Positions 57,183 through 64,000 of a DNA stretch of 64,000 nt are shown one piece after another. The notes beneath the pieces were generated by a model. That model was not told the origin of the DNA and did not search any database. It was given only the letters and a program-made list of their open reading frames with translations. The stretch spans positions 4,898,001-4,962,000 of the forward strand of contig NZ_CP021354.1 in NCBI RefSeq assembly GCF_003130705.1. The letters run 5' to 3'. Position numbers and translations under genes: made by a program. Position 1 is the first letter of the stretch. Every line of letters begins with the position of its first letter. Origin of the DNA: Rhodococcus oxybenzonivorans. Lineage in GTDB: Bacteria; Actinomycetota; Actinomycetes; Mycobacteriales; Mycobacteriaceae.

Positions 57183-57271
57183 AGCACGTTCACCAGCAAC
57201 ATCGTCGCAGCAATCGTCGCCAACACGGTCGCTGACGCGAGCGCATCCGAGATTCTCTGCCTTGCCTGCAT
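57179..57271 (-). CDS. 30-aa hydrophobic peptide, candidate small ORF
   Basis: 'MQARQRISDALASATVLATI' followed by 'AATMLLVNVL': a basic start and one hydrophobic helix. TCGGGG lies about 9 nt before the ATG. It overlaps the next 68-aa ORF by 4 nt and heads the minus-strand module. It could be a leader peptide or a membrane microprotein. Confidence 0.35.
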   Translation of the reverse strand: MQARQRISDALASATVLATIAATMLLVNVL

Positions 57272-57505
57272 GTTCTTGACCCCGATCAATTGACCCCTCG
57301 ATGACCTGTGATCAGTAGACCTTGCCCAGTTACCGTTTAGCAACTTCTCCATCCCAAACGTGACGCGGCACACTGCCACACGGCGCTCTGGCGCACACCG
57401 GCTCCCCCGAACGGAAGAGCACGGCGACACGAAGAAGCACTGCGATACACAGAGAGCACTGAACACACGGAAGAGCGCGAACACACAAAAGAGCACTGAA
57501 ACACG

Positions 57506-57539
57506 AAGAGCACCTCCTCCGAAGGGAGGAAGTGCTCTT
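57506..57539 (-). terminator. Hairpin terminator after tRNA-Ala
   Basis: AAGAGCACCTCCTCC pairs with GGAGGAAGTGCTCTT (one mismatch) starting 8 nt beyond the tRNA 3' end. The sequence further downstream (57400-57505) contains several scattered copies of GAAGAGCAC/AACACACG-like words. Confidence 0.75.
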
Positions 57540-57546
57540 GTGATGG

Positions 57547-57619
57547 TGGAGCTGAGGGGAATCGAACCCCTGACCTCTTCGATGCGAACGAAGCGCGCTA
57601 CCAACTGCGCCACAGCCCC
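57547..57619 (-). tRNA. tRNA-Ala(CGC)
   Basis: The reverse strand folds into a 73-nt cloverleaf: acceptor GGGGCTG/CAGCTCC, D arm GCGC-AGTTGGTA-GCGC, anticodon arm CTTCG-TTCGCAT-CGAAG with anticodon CGC, and T arm AGGGG-TTCGATT-CCCCT. Discriminator base A. CCA is not encoded. Confidence 0.95.
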
Positions 57620-57718
57620 TGATGCGGACCCTGCGATCTGCTCGGCAAACTCTAGCAGGCCACCCACACAGGGGGCGAATCGCCTATCCGATTGCGGCTT
57701 TCGGCTCCCGGCGACGGA

Positions 57719-58459
57719 CTATTCACCGGCGGCACGACGCATCGTGGCGTGCTGCATACGCTCGTCGTCGAAGCGCTCGAGATGATCGAACTCGGGGTCC
57801 TCGTCGTCTACTTCGAGCACAACGGCGCCCGGACGCCGCAGCCGGGCGGGGATGAGACGCAGTTCCTCGTCGCTACGGGACTCGACCCCCAGCCGGGAGC
57901 GATTGAGCCGCGCGGTTCTGCGCCTCCGGATCTCCTGCTCGATCTGGACCTGACGGCGGAGGTAGGCGAGATAACCGACGAGGCCGACGACGCCGGCCAC
58001 GAAAATCCACCACATCACCGGGGCAATGATCAGCGCGAGCGCCGCGGACATAATCGTGCCGAACACGAGGCCGAGCACCGAGCGCTGACGGAAGGCGTAT
58101 CGGGCCTCCCGCGCGATCGCATCGGCCTCCGGGTCGAAGCCACCACGCCCACGTCGCACCGGCACGTAGTCACCGACCGGGGCCCGGCCGGTGTCGAGAT
58201 CGTCTTCGTCTGCGTGAGTATCCACAAGGTCCTCCGCGTCGTAGCCGTAGTGGTCCGGTTCCGGTTGCCAGTACGGGTCGCTGCGGTGTCCTGCCGCGGG
58301 ACCGCGCTGCACGGGGCGCTCGTCACCGCGGTGCAGCACGCGCGTTGCGAGGGCAGCGTCACTGGTTTGCCGGATCCGGGGGCGGTTGTTGACCAGCATC
58401 GGGACCAGGACGAAGAGCCACACGACGACGAGCCCGATCCAGAGAAACGAGTTCGGCAT
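57719..58459 (-). CDS. glpR: Divisome membrane protein SepX/GlpR
   Basis: A 246-aa protein with an N-terminal membrane helix ('SFLWIGLVVVWLFVLVPMLV'), a long acidic cytoplasmic loop, a second hydrophobic block of two helices ('IMSAALALIIAPVMWWIFVA', about residues 125-165) and a basic then acidic tail. This matches SepX of Streptomyces and GlpR of Corynebacterium, the membrane receptor of the MoeA-like division protein Glp. Its glp partner is encoded two genes upstream on the same strand, with rimJ between. The ATG at 58459 is chosen because it begins 'MPNSFLW'. Confidence 0.85.
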   Translation of the reverse strand: MPNSFLWIGLVVVWLFVLVPMLVNNRPRIRQTSDAALATRVLHRGDERPVQRGPAAGHRSDPYWQPEPDHYGYDAEDLVDTHADEDDLDTGRAPVGDYVPVRRGRGGFDPEADAIAREARYAFRQRSVLGLVFGTIMSAALALIIAPVMWWIFVAGVVGLVGYLAYLRRQVQIEQEIRRRRTARLNRSRLGVESRSDEELRLIPARLRRPGAVVLEVDDEDPEFDHLERFDDERMQHATMRRAAGE

Positions 58460-58734
58460 ACGGCAGCCTCCTCCCAATCGTCTACCAGCACGGATACCGC
58501 TGTTGACACTCCCAGGCTAACCGCATGGACACGCACATCTTCGCAGACGCGCCGATCTCACCATACTCAGGTGTCACATGCGTAACGCGAAAATGTGGCG
58601 CTCGACATGCTCGAAAAGGACGTGAATTCTTCTTCCGCCGGGAGTGCCCGAAACGGCGACCTCGACTGGCAACGTTTGATACCGTCAGATAACTGCTGTG
58701 TAGCTGGACGATTGTCCAGAAGCTTTTGCGGCTG

Positions 58735-59370
58735 TTACGCCCATGTCGCTTTGCCGCTGCGGACGAGGGAATCGGCGACAGTTCCCATCACGTCCTCGAC
58801 CGTCATGCCGACCAGGATGTGGTCACGCCACTGGCCGTCGACGTCGAGGTACCTCTTCAAGAGACCCTCTTCACGAAATCCGACGTTGCGGAGCACCGCC
58901 TGACTCGCCAGATTTTCCGGGCGCACGGTGGCCTCGATGCGATGCAGTCCCACCGGACCGAACGCGTGATCCAGCCCCAGCGCGAGGGCTCCCGTGGCCA
59001 CGCCGAGTCCGTTGACGTCGCTGGCCACCCAGTACCCGATCCACGCCGAGCGCAACGCACCGCGAACCACATTGCCGATCGTGATCTGCCCGCAGAAGTT
59101 TCCGTCGAGCTCGATCGCCATCGGCAACATGCGACCCTTACGCGCCTCGGAGCGCAGGCTGCTGCACAGTCCCGGCCACCCCGAAATATGGTGCCGCGCA
59201 TCCCATGGCGCTTCGCCGGTCGGTTCCCACGGCTCGAGATGGGCACGGTCACGGATGCGCAGCCGACTCCACGCTGCGGCGTCGCGCAGTCTGATGGCAC
59301 GCACGGTTACCACCCCGCCGTTGACGCGGAGTGGGCCGAGGTGCGGCGGCCAGCCCGGATGCTGGGTCAT
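58735..59370 (-). CDS. rimJ: RimJ/RimL-type GNAT N-acetyltransferase
   Basis: A 211-aa GNAT protein with 'RLRDAAAWSRLRIRDRAHLE', 'IGYWVASDVNGLGVATGALA' (acetyl-CoA loop) and 'HRIEATVRPENLASQAVLRN' with 'GFREEGLLKRYLDVDGQWRD'. It resembles RimJ, which acetylates ribosomal protein N-termini. Its start codon overlaps the glp stop by 4 nt, in the order galU-glp-rimJ-glpR known from mycolata. Confidence 0.92.
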   Translation of the reverse strand: MTQHPGWPPHLGPLRVNGGVVTVRAIRLRDAAAWSRLRIRDRAHLEPWEPTGEAPWDARHHISGWPGLCSSLRSEARKGRMLPMAIELDGNFCGQITIGNVVRGALRSAWIGYWVASDVNGLGVATGALALGLDHAFGPVGLHRIEATVRPENLASQAVLRNVGFREEGLLKRYLDVDGQWRDHILVGMTVEDVMGTVADSLVRSGKATWA

Positions 59371-60626
59371 CCCCGTTGCGCCAGGAACGCCACGTCCACC
59401 TGGTCACCGGTACGCACCTCGGTGACTTCCGGGTCGATCAGCACGAGACAGTTGGCTTCGGCGAGCGTGGCGAGAAGATGCGAGGACGCTCCGGGCGCAC
59501 CGCCGAGCGCCTGAACCAGGTACTCACCGGTGGCCTCGTCGCGCATGAGCTGGCCCCGCAAGAATCCCTTGCGGTCCTCGATCGACGTGATGGGTGCGAC
59601 AGTGCGTGCGGTGACGACGCGGCGCATCGGCTGCCGGCGTCCCAGCGCGATCCGGATGAGGGGACGGACCATCACCTCGAAGACCACCAGCGCACTCACC
59701 GGGTTCGACGGGAGAAGAAAGGTCGGGACCTCGTCACGGCCGAGCTGGCCGAATCCCTGCACCGACCCGGGATGCATCGCGACCCGGTCGACCTCGAGAT
59801 TGCCGAGGTCGGCGAGTGCGTCGCGGACATCCTCGGAGGCCCCACCCCCGACCGCACCCGCGATCACCACGATCTCGGAGCGAATCAGTTGCCCCTCGAC
59901 CACCTCGCGTAGGCGCCGCGCGTCGGCGCTCGCGATGCCGACGCGATTGACGTCGGCGCCCGCATCACGTGCGGCGGCGGCAAGCGCGTAAGAGTTGACG
60001 TCGTATACCTGACCGGGCCCAGGGGTCCGGTCGACGTCGACGAGTTCGCCGCCCACGGAAATGACGGACAACCGCGGCCGTGGGTGCACCAAGACCTTGT
60101 CGCGACCCACGGCCGCAAGCAGTCCGACCTGAGCCGCTCCGATGATCGTGCCGGCCCGCACGGCGACATCTCCGGGCTGGACGTCGTCGCCCGCACGGCG
60201 CACGTAGTCGCCGGAGCGGACCGGTTTGTAGATCTTGACGCGTGCGCGGCCGCTGTCGGTGCGGTCGAGCGGCAGCACTGCGTCGGCGAGCGTCGGGAGC
60301 GGGGCCCCCGTGTCTACCTTGACCGCCTGTCGCGGCTGGAGACGGATGGGCTGCCGGGAGCCGGCCGACACTTCCCCCACGACGGGAAGAGTCAGCTCGA
60401 CGGGAGCGCCGTCGTCGTCACGAAGGTCGGTCCCGGCGGCCTGGACATCGACACTGCGAACGGCGTACCCGTCGATGGCTGCCTGGTCGAAACCGGGAAG
60501 CGGCCGCTCGGTGACCACTTCCTCGGCACACAGCAGTCCCTGCGCTTCGGAGATCGCGACCCGGACCGGCCGCGGCGCCACCGCAGCCGCGGTCACAATG
60601 GTCTGTTGCTCCTCGACCGACCGCAT
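59367..60626 (-). CDS. glp: MoeA-family protein Glp (division-linked molybdotransferase homologue)
   Basis: A 419-aa four-domain MoeA-like protein ('PGFDQAAIDGYAVRS', 'KVDTGAPLPTLADAVLPLDR', 'VISVGGELVDV', 'LPSNPVSALVVFEVMVRPLI'). MoeA inserts molybdenum into molybdopterin. In Corynebacterium the Glp paralogue binds FtsZ and GlpR and works in division. No other moa genes are nearby, and glpR lies in the same operon, so the division role is favoured. The canonical MoeA name remains possible. Confidence 0.88.
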   Translation of the reverse strand: MRSVEEQQTIVTAAAVAPRPVRVAISEAQGLLCAEEVVTERPLPGFDQAAIDGYAVRSVDVQAAGTDLRDDDGAPVELTLPVVGEVSAGSRQPIRLQPRQAVKVDTGAPLPTLADAVLPLDRTDSGRARVKIYKPVRSGDYVRRAGDDVQPGDVAVRAGTIIGAAQVGLLAAVGRDKVLVHPRPRLSVISVGGELVDVDRTPGPGQVYDVNSYALAAAARDAGADVNRVGIASADARRLREVVEGQLIRSEIVVIAGAVGGGASEDVRDALADLGNLEVDRVAMHPGSVQGFGQLGRDEVPTFLLPSNPVSALVVFEVMVRPLIRIALGRRQPMRRVVTARTVAPITSIEDRKGFLRGQLMRDEATGEYLVQALGGAPGASSHLLATLAEANCLVLIDPEVTEVRTGDQVDVAFLAQRG

Positions 60627-60648
60627 GTAGTTCGTGCCTCCCGAGCTT

Positions 60649-61569
60649 CTAGGAATCCGCCCGCTTCAATCGGTCGGTCAGCCATTCACGCAGCGACGGG
60701 CCGTACTCGTCGCTGTTCAAGGCAAAGTCAACAGCAGCGCGGATGTACCCGCCGGGATTTCCGAGGTCGTGTCTCGTTCCGCGGTGCACGACCACGTGCA
60801 CGGGATGGCCGTCCTTGATGAGGAGGGCGATGGCGTCGGTGAGTTGCAGTTCACCACCCGCTCCCGGTTCGATACGGCGCAAGGCGTCGAAGATGTCCCG
60901 GTCGAGGATGTAGCGGCCGGCTGCCGCGAAGGTCGAGGGCGCGTCCTCGATGGCAGGCTTCTCCACCATTCCGGTGACCTTGAGGACGTCCGGGTTGACG
61001 GCATCAGGCACCGTTTCGACCTCGAAGACGCCGTAGGAGCTGACCTGATCCTTGGGTACATCGATCGCGCACAGGACGGTGCCGCCGCGTTTGTGGCGCA
61101 CCCGGGCCATGGTCTCCAGTACGCCCCGGGGCATCACCAGGTCGTCGGGCAGGAGTACTGCGATGGCGTCCTCGTCGTCGTCGAGCACCGATTCTGCGCA
61201 GCTGACGGCGTGACCGAGCCCGAGAGGCTGATCCTGGACGACGGATTCGACTTCGAGGAGGCCTGGAGCCTTCCGAACCTTCTCGAGAAGGTGATACTTG
61301 CCGCTCTCCTTCAGCTTGCTCTCGAGGACGAGATCCTCGACGAAGTGGGCAACCACACCGTCCTTGCCCGGCGACGTCACGATCACGAGGCGTCCGGCCC
61401 CGGAATCAGCAGCTTCACCGGCGACGAGCTCGATACCCGGGGTATCGACCACCGGGAGCAGCTCTTTCGGCACGGTCTTGGTCGCCGGCAGGAATCGGGT
61501 ACCCATTCCTGCTGCGGGCACGACCGCCGTGCGAAAGGCGCTGTTGGTGTGCGGAACGGCATCTGTCAT
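60649..61569 (-). CDS. galU: UTP-glucose-1-phosphate uridylyltransferase
   Basis: A 306-aa nucleotidyltransferase making UDP-glucose. It has 'VVPAAGMGTRFLPATKTVPK' (nucleotide-binding), 'AVLLPDDLVM', 'YGVFEVETVPD' and 'VEKPAIEDAPS'. The ATG at 61569 starts just before the conserved region. It lies 22 nt upstream of glp on the same strand. Confidence 0.95.
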   Translation of the reverse strand: MTDAVPHTNSAFRTAVVPAAGMGTRFLPATKTVPKELLPVVDTPGIELVAGEAADSGAGRLVIVTSPGKDGVVAHFVEDLVLESKLKESGKYHLLEKVRKAPGLLEVESVVQDQPLGLGHAVSCAESVLDDDEDAIAVLLPDDLVMPRGVLETMARVRHKRGGTVLCAIDVPKDQVSSYGVFEVETVPDAVNPDVLKVTGMVEKPAIEDAPSTFAAAGRYILDRDIFDALRRIEPGAGGELQLTDAIALLIKDGHPVHVVVHRGTRHDLGNPGGYIRAAVDFALNSDEYGPSLREWLTDRLKRADS

Positions 61570-61676
61570 GCCCCACACCATAACTGTGTAGAGCTACTCA
61601 GCAGTCACCAAGCGGCCGTGAACGGCCACGGAGAACCCACCGAGAATGCCTGCTCGGGTACTCCTACAGTGGTCGC

Positions 61677-62288
61677 ATGCAGGCGCGAAGCAAGACCGAG
61701 TGGCGGGAACAGGTACTTTCCGGCCGACGTGCACTGGACTCGGGCGTGCGAGCGGCCGAAGATCGGGCACTCGCCGAACTGGTCACAGTCGGTGTCGCGG
61801 GCGATTCGGTGGTCTGTGCTTACGTTCCCACGGCACTCGAGCCGGGGTCGGTGGATCTGCTCGACGCCCTCGCCAGCAGCGTTCGACGCGTCCTCGTTCC
61901 TGTCACCCGCGGTCCCGGGCCGCTGTTCTGGTCCGAATACACCGGTGCCCGGCAGCTGGTCGATGCACCGTACGGCCTGCTCGAGCCGACGGGAGCCGTC
62001 CTCGCTCCCGAAGAAATCCGGACGGCCGAGATCGTGTTCGTGCCCGCTCTGGCAGTCGATCGGCGCGGCGTCCGCCTCGGGCGCGGAGCCGGCTTCTACG
62101 ACCGCACGCTCGGACTCGCGACACCGCAGACTCGTCTGATCACGGTGGTCCGCGACGAAGAACTGGTGGCCGAACTCCCTGAAGATCCTCATGACGTGCG
62201 GATGGGCTGGGCACTGACACCGGGTTCCGGACTCGTCCGCCTGGGCGAGGACATCGAGTCCGGCCCGGGAAGAAATGCCGCGGAATAA
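61677..62288 (+). CDS. 5-formyltetrahydrofolate cyclo-ligase
   Basis: A 203-aa enzyme (MTHFS/YgfA) that converts 5-formyl-THF to methenyl-THF using ATP. It has 'QARSKTEWREQVLSGRRAL', 'VFVPALAVDRRGVRLGRGAG' (signature, ending 'FYDRTL') and a C-terminal 'MGWALTPGSGLV'. It is divergent from galU, as Rv0992c is from galU in M. tuberculosis. Confidence 0.93.
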   Translation: MQARSKTEWREQVLSGRRALDSGVRAAEDRALAELVTVGVAGDSVVCAYVPTALEPGSVDLLDALASSVRRVLVPVTRGPGPLFWSEYTGARQLVDAPYGLLEPTGAVLAPEEIRTAEIVFVPALAVDRRGVRLGRGAGFYDRTLGLATPQTRLITVVRDEELVAELPEDPHDVRMGWALTPGSGLVRLGEDIESGPGRNAAE

Positions 62289-62305
62289 GGTGCTGATTAG
62301 CGTTG

Positions 62306-62332
62306 TTGGCACTGTCGACTGTAGAGTGCTAA
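62306..62332 (+). promoter_or_regulatory. CIRCE-like HrcA operator
   Basis: TTGGCACTG, a 9-nt spacer, then GAGTGCTAA. The right half is identical to the CIRCE consensus, and the left half differs from TTAGCACTC at two positions. It lies 38 nt before the start of the FmdB/Ruc-like gene, where a repressor would block transcription. Confidence 0.75.
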
Positions 62333-62369
62333 CATCTGCGGTTTGACTACACAGTGCGGAGGAGCCCCA

Positions 62370-62678
62370 GTGCCCACTTATTCATACGCGTGCACGGAAT
62401 GCGATAACCGCTTCGACATCGTTCAGTCGTTCAGCGACAATTCGCTGACCGTCTGCCCTGCATGCTCGGGCAAGCTTCGCAAGCTGTTCAACTCCGTCGG
62501 AATCGTCTTCAAGGGCAGCGGTTTCTACCGCACCGACAGCCGCGGATCCTCGGGAGCCGCCAGCGAGCCCGCCAAGACCGAGTCCGCGCCCGCCGCGAAG
62601 GCGGAAAGTTCGTCAACGGCGTCTTCTAGCTCGACGAGCACCGCGACCGCTGCGCCGGCCAAGGCTGCAGCCAGCTAA
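62370..62678 (+). CDS. FmdB-type zinc-ribbon protein, Ruc-like redox chaperone
   Basis: A 102-aa protein with an N-terminal zinc ribbon ('YACTECDNRF' and 'VCPACSGKL', two CxxC pairs) and a disordered tail of Ser, Thr, Ala and Lys (residues 55-102). This layout matches Rv0991c (Ruc) of M. tuberculosis, a chaperone that becomes active on oxidation and belongs to the HrcA heat-shock regulon. The GTG start has GCGGAGGA upstream. A CIRCE-like operator in front and the folate gene before it (as Rv0992c) support orthology. Confidence 0.88.
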   Translation: MPTYSYACTECDNRFDIVQSFSDNSLTVCPACSGKLRKLFNSVGIVFKGSGFYRTDSRGSSGAASEPAKTESAPAAKAESSSTASSSSTSTATAAPAKAAAS

Positions 62679-62776
62679 CTTCACTCGCGGAACCTCTTTA
62701 TCCACAACTTCTCGCCTATCCACAGGCAGGCCGTTCGCTGCACCTCGAGGGCCGGGTGGGGTCCTAGCGTCGAATC

Positions 62777-63481
62777 ATGTCACGCAACCCCGCCCGGAAT
62801 CGGGTCACCCGGGCGCACCGAAGCCTCGGTCCTTCCTGGTTCGATCGCCTGTCCGACCTCACCCACCCGAGCTGGGCACGCACCCTCGTCGCACGACGCG
62901 TAGCAGCAGCCGGTCTGGCGTGCCTCGCCGTCGCGCTCGGACTTCGCGGCGACCCCGACTCTGCTCACTCTCCCGTCGTGGTCGCTGTGCGCGATCTTCA
63001 ACCGGGACGAATCCTCGTCGACACCGATCTCGAGGTACGGCAACTCGAAGTGCGGAGCCTTCCCGACGGAGCCGTCACCGCGCTGTCGGATGTCAGTGGT
63101 CGCACACTCGCCAGCCCAGCTCGCGCAGGCGAAACGCTCACGGACGTGCGAGTGCTGGGACCACGCCTGGCAGCGACGGCCGCGGGTATCGAGGATGCGC
63201 GCATAGTCCCGGTTCGCCTCGCTGATCCGGCGGTGGCGGAACTTCTCAGGGAAGGTGATCGCGTCGATGTCCTGACCGTCGACTCGGACACACCAGCACA
63301 CTCGGGTCGGCCGCAGAATGCCACCGTGTTGGCCTCCGACGCCGTCGTCGTACTGGTCACTCCGTCGGGGAACGGCCGTGACCAGCGTGATCGCGTGGTG
63401 ATGCTGGCCCTGCCGGCAACCGAAGCCACCACGGTGGCCGCTGCATCGCTCACCAATGCGATCACCGTGACATTCCAGTGA
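62777..63481 (+). CDS. SAF-domain (CpaB/RcpC-like) membrane protein
   Basis: A 234-aa protein with a cytoplasmic N-terminus, one membrane segment ('RRVAAAGLACLAVALGLRG', about residues 40-58), a SAF domain ('VVVAVRDLQPGRILVDTDLE', 'GRTLASPARAGETLTDVRVL') and a C-terminal beta-rich part ('REGDRVDVLTVDSD', 'VVMLALPATEATTVAAASLT'). CpaB-type proteins take part in Flp pilus assembly, but no other pilus gene lies here. Confidence 0.8.
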   Translation: MSRNPARNRVTRAHRSLGPSWFDRLSDLTHPSWARTLVARRVAAAGLACLAVALGLRGDPDSAHSPVVVAVRDLQPGRILVDTDLEVRQLEVRSLPDGAVTALSDVSGRTLASPARAGETLTDVRVLGPRLAATAAGIEDARIVPVRLADPAVAELLREGDRVDVLTVDSDTPAHSGRPQNATVLASDAVVVLVTPSGNGRDQRDRVVMLALPATEATTVAAASLTNAITVTFQ

Positions 63482-63563
63482 TCCGCCACCTGCGCCGCCT
63501 CTGATCTAGGCTTTGCCCGAAAGAGTGCCGACTGACGTGCCACCCACTGGAGGAGACATCGAC

Positions 63564-64000
63564 ATGCTCAAGGGATTCAAGGACTTCCTGCTTCGGGGGA
63601 ACGTCCTCGACCTCGCCGTCGCAGTAGTCGTCGGGGCCGCGTTCACCGCCATCGTGACCTCGTTCACCAACAACGTGATCAACCCGCTCATCGCAGTCGC
63701 GGGTGGAGCCAACGATCTCGGGTGGGGCTACCAGGTCCTCTCGGACAACCCCGCAACCTTCATCAATGTCGGGGCCGTGATCACTGCCGTCATCAACTTC
63801 GTGATCATCGCGGCGGTGGTCTACTTCATCCTCATCGTTCCTGCCAACGCCGCGAAGAAACGGTTCATCACCGAACCCGCCGACAAGAAGGCAAGCGAGG
63901 CCGACCTGTTGATTCAGATTCGCGACATCCTCGAGGCGAGCCTCGAAACCGACTCCTCGGGAACCACTGCCGGCGGCGCGCATTCCATGCCCGCGGACAA
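63564..64000 (+). CDS. mscL: Large-conductance mechanosensitive channel, 5' part
   Basis: The ATG at 63564 (GGAGGAG upstream) opens 'LKGFKDFLLRGNVLDLAVAV' followed by 'VVGAAFTAIVTSFTNNVINP', the MscL N-terminal amphipathic helix and TM1. TM2 is 'VINFVIIAAVVYFILIVPAN', and 'LLIQIRDILE' starts the C-terminal helix. The frame is still open at the window end. It opens under membrane tension to release solutes during osmotic downshock. Confidence 0.95.
   Translation, partial: MLKGFKDFLLRGNVLDLAVAVVVGAAFTAIVTSFTNNVINPLIAVAGGANDLGWGYQVLSDNPATFINVGAVITAVINFVIIAAVVYFILIVPANAAKKRFITEPADKKASEADLLIQIRDILEASLETDSSGTTAGGAHSMPAD

Noticed and set aside
57400..57505. Short repeated words (GAAGAGCAC, AACACACG) considered as a CRISPR array
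   Set aside because: The units are too short and irregularly spaced, and there are no unique spacers of constant length. It is simple low-complexity sequence next to a tRNA terminator.

Overview
The window is high-GC actinobacterial DNA and fits a Rhodococcus chromosome. The right two thirds follow the gene order of the Mycobacterium tuberculosis Rv0985c-Rv1010c region (mscL, 5-formyl-THF cyclo-ligase, galU, moeA/glp, rimJ, arcA, pmt, rsmI, metG, tatD, rpfB, rsmA), with rhodococcal genes interspersed. The left third is accessory and catabolic. I recognise rhodocoxin (ThcC) and rhodocoxin reductase (ThcD), first described in Rhodococcus sp. NI86/21.

Positions 1-18.3 kb hold P450-based aromatic and xenobiotic catabolism, part working and part decaying. 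Two CYP255A-type (GcoA-like) O-demethylase systems are present. The first (2723-3937, minus) has a divergent AraC regulator and a partner reductase broken by a 1-nt frameshift. The second (10384-12732, plus) has an intact GcoB-type reductase and an extradiol dioxygenase just upstream. Together these suggest O-demethylation of guaiacol-type methoxyphenols to catechols followed by meta-cleavage. A thc-type cluster follows: thcR divergent from thcB (CYP116A-like P450), an EthD-like protein, thcC, thcD and an MBL-fold hydrolase. Between and around these lie remnants of an AraC regulator, a reductase, an acyl-CoA dehydrogenase, a hydratase, a DUF3068 protein and a MarR regulator. No transposase is visible.

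Positions 18.3-33.5 kb carry a YdcF-like secreted protein, a WYL regulator, cspA, rsmA, two tandem rpfB genes, a fused binding-protein/permease amino-acid ABC transporter with its ATPase, DoxX, tatD, metG, a DUF2786 protein and rsmI. Positions 33.5-42 kb carry pmt (possible N-terminal frameshift), a BCCT transporter, a second DoxX, a small GntR regulator, an ArsC-like reductase, arcA, a nitrobindin, a SoxR-like regulator and a DUF2505 protein.

Positions 42-47.2 kb form a glycerolipid operon: WS/DGAT, PlsB and a HAD-PlsC fusion. A DGPF (YCII) protein with a wrecked ECF sigma partner, an ABC exporter, an SDR, an EspR-like DNA-binding protein and zwf follow. Positions 54.4-57.3 kb hold a compact minus-strand module of unknown function: two tiny hydrophobic ORFs, a Ser/Thr/Pro/Glu-rich membrane protein, an ImmA/IrrE metallopeptidase and a polytopic membrane protein. 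The window closes with tRNA-Ala(CGC), the divisome genes glpR/sepX-rimJ-glp, galU, a folate gene, a Ruc-like (FmdB) redox chaperone preceded by a CIRCE-like inverted repeat, a SAF-domain protein and the start of mscL.
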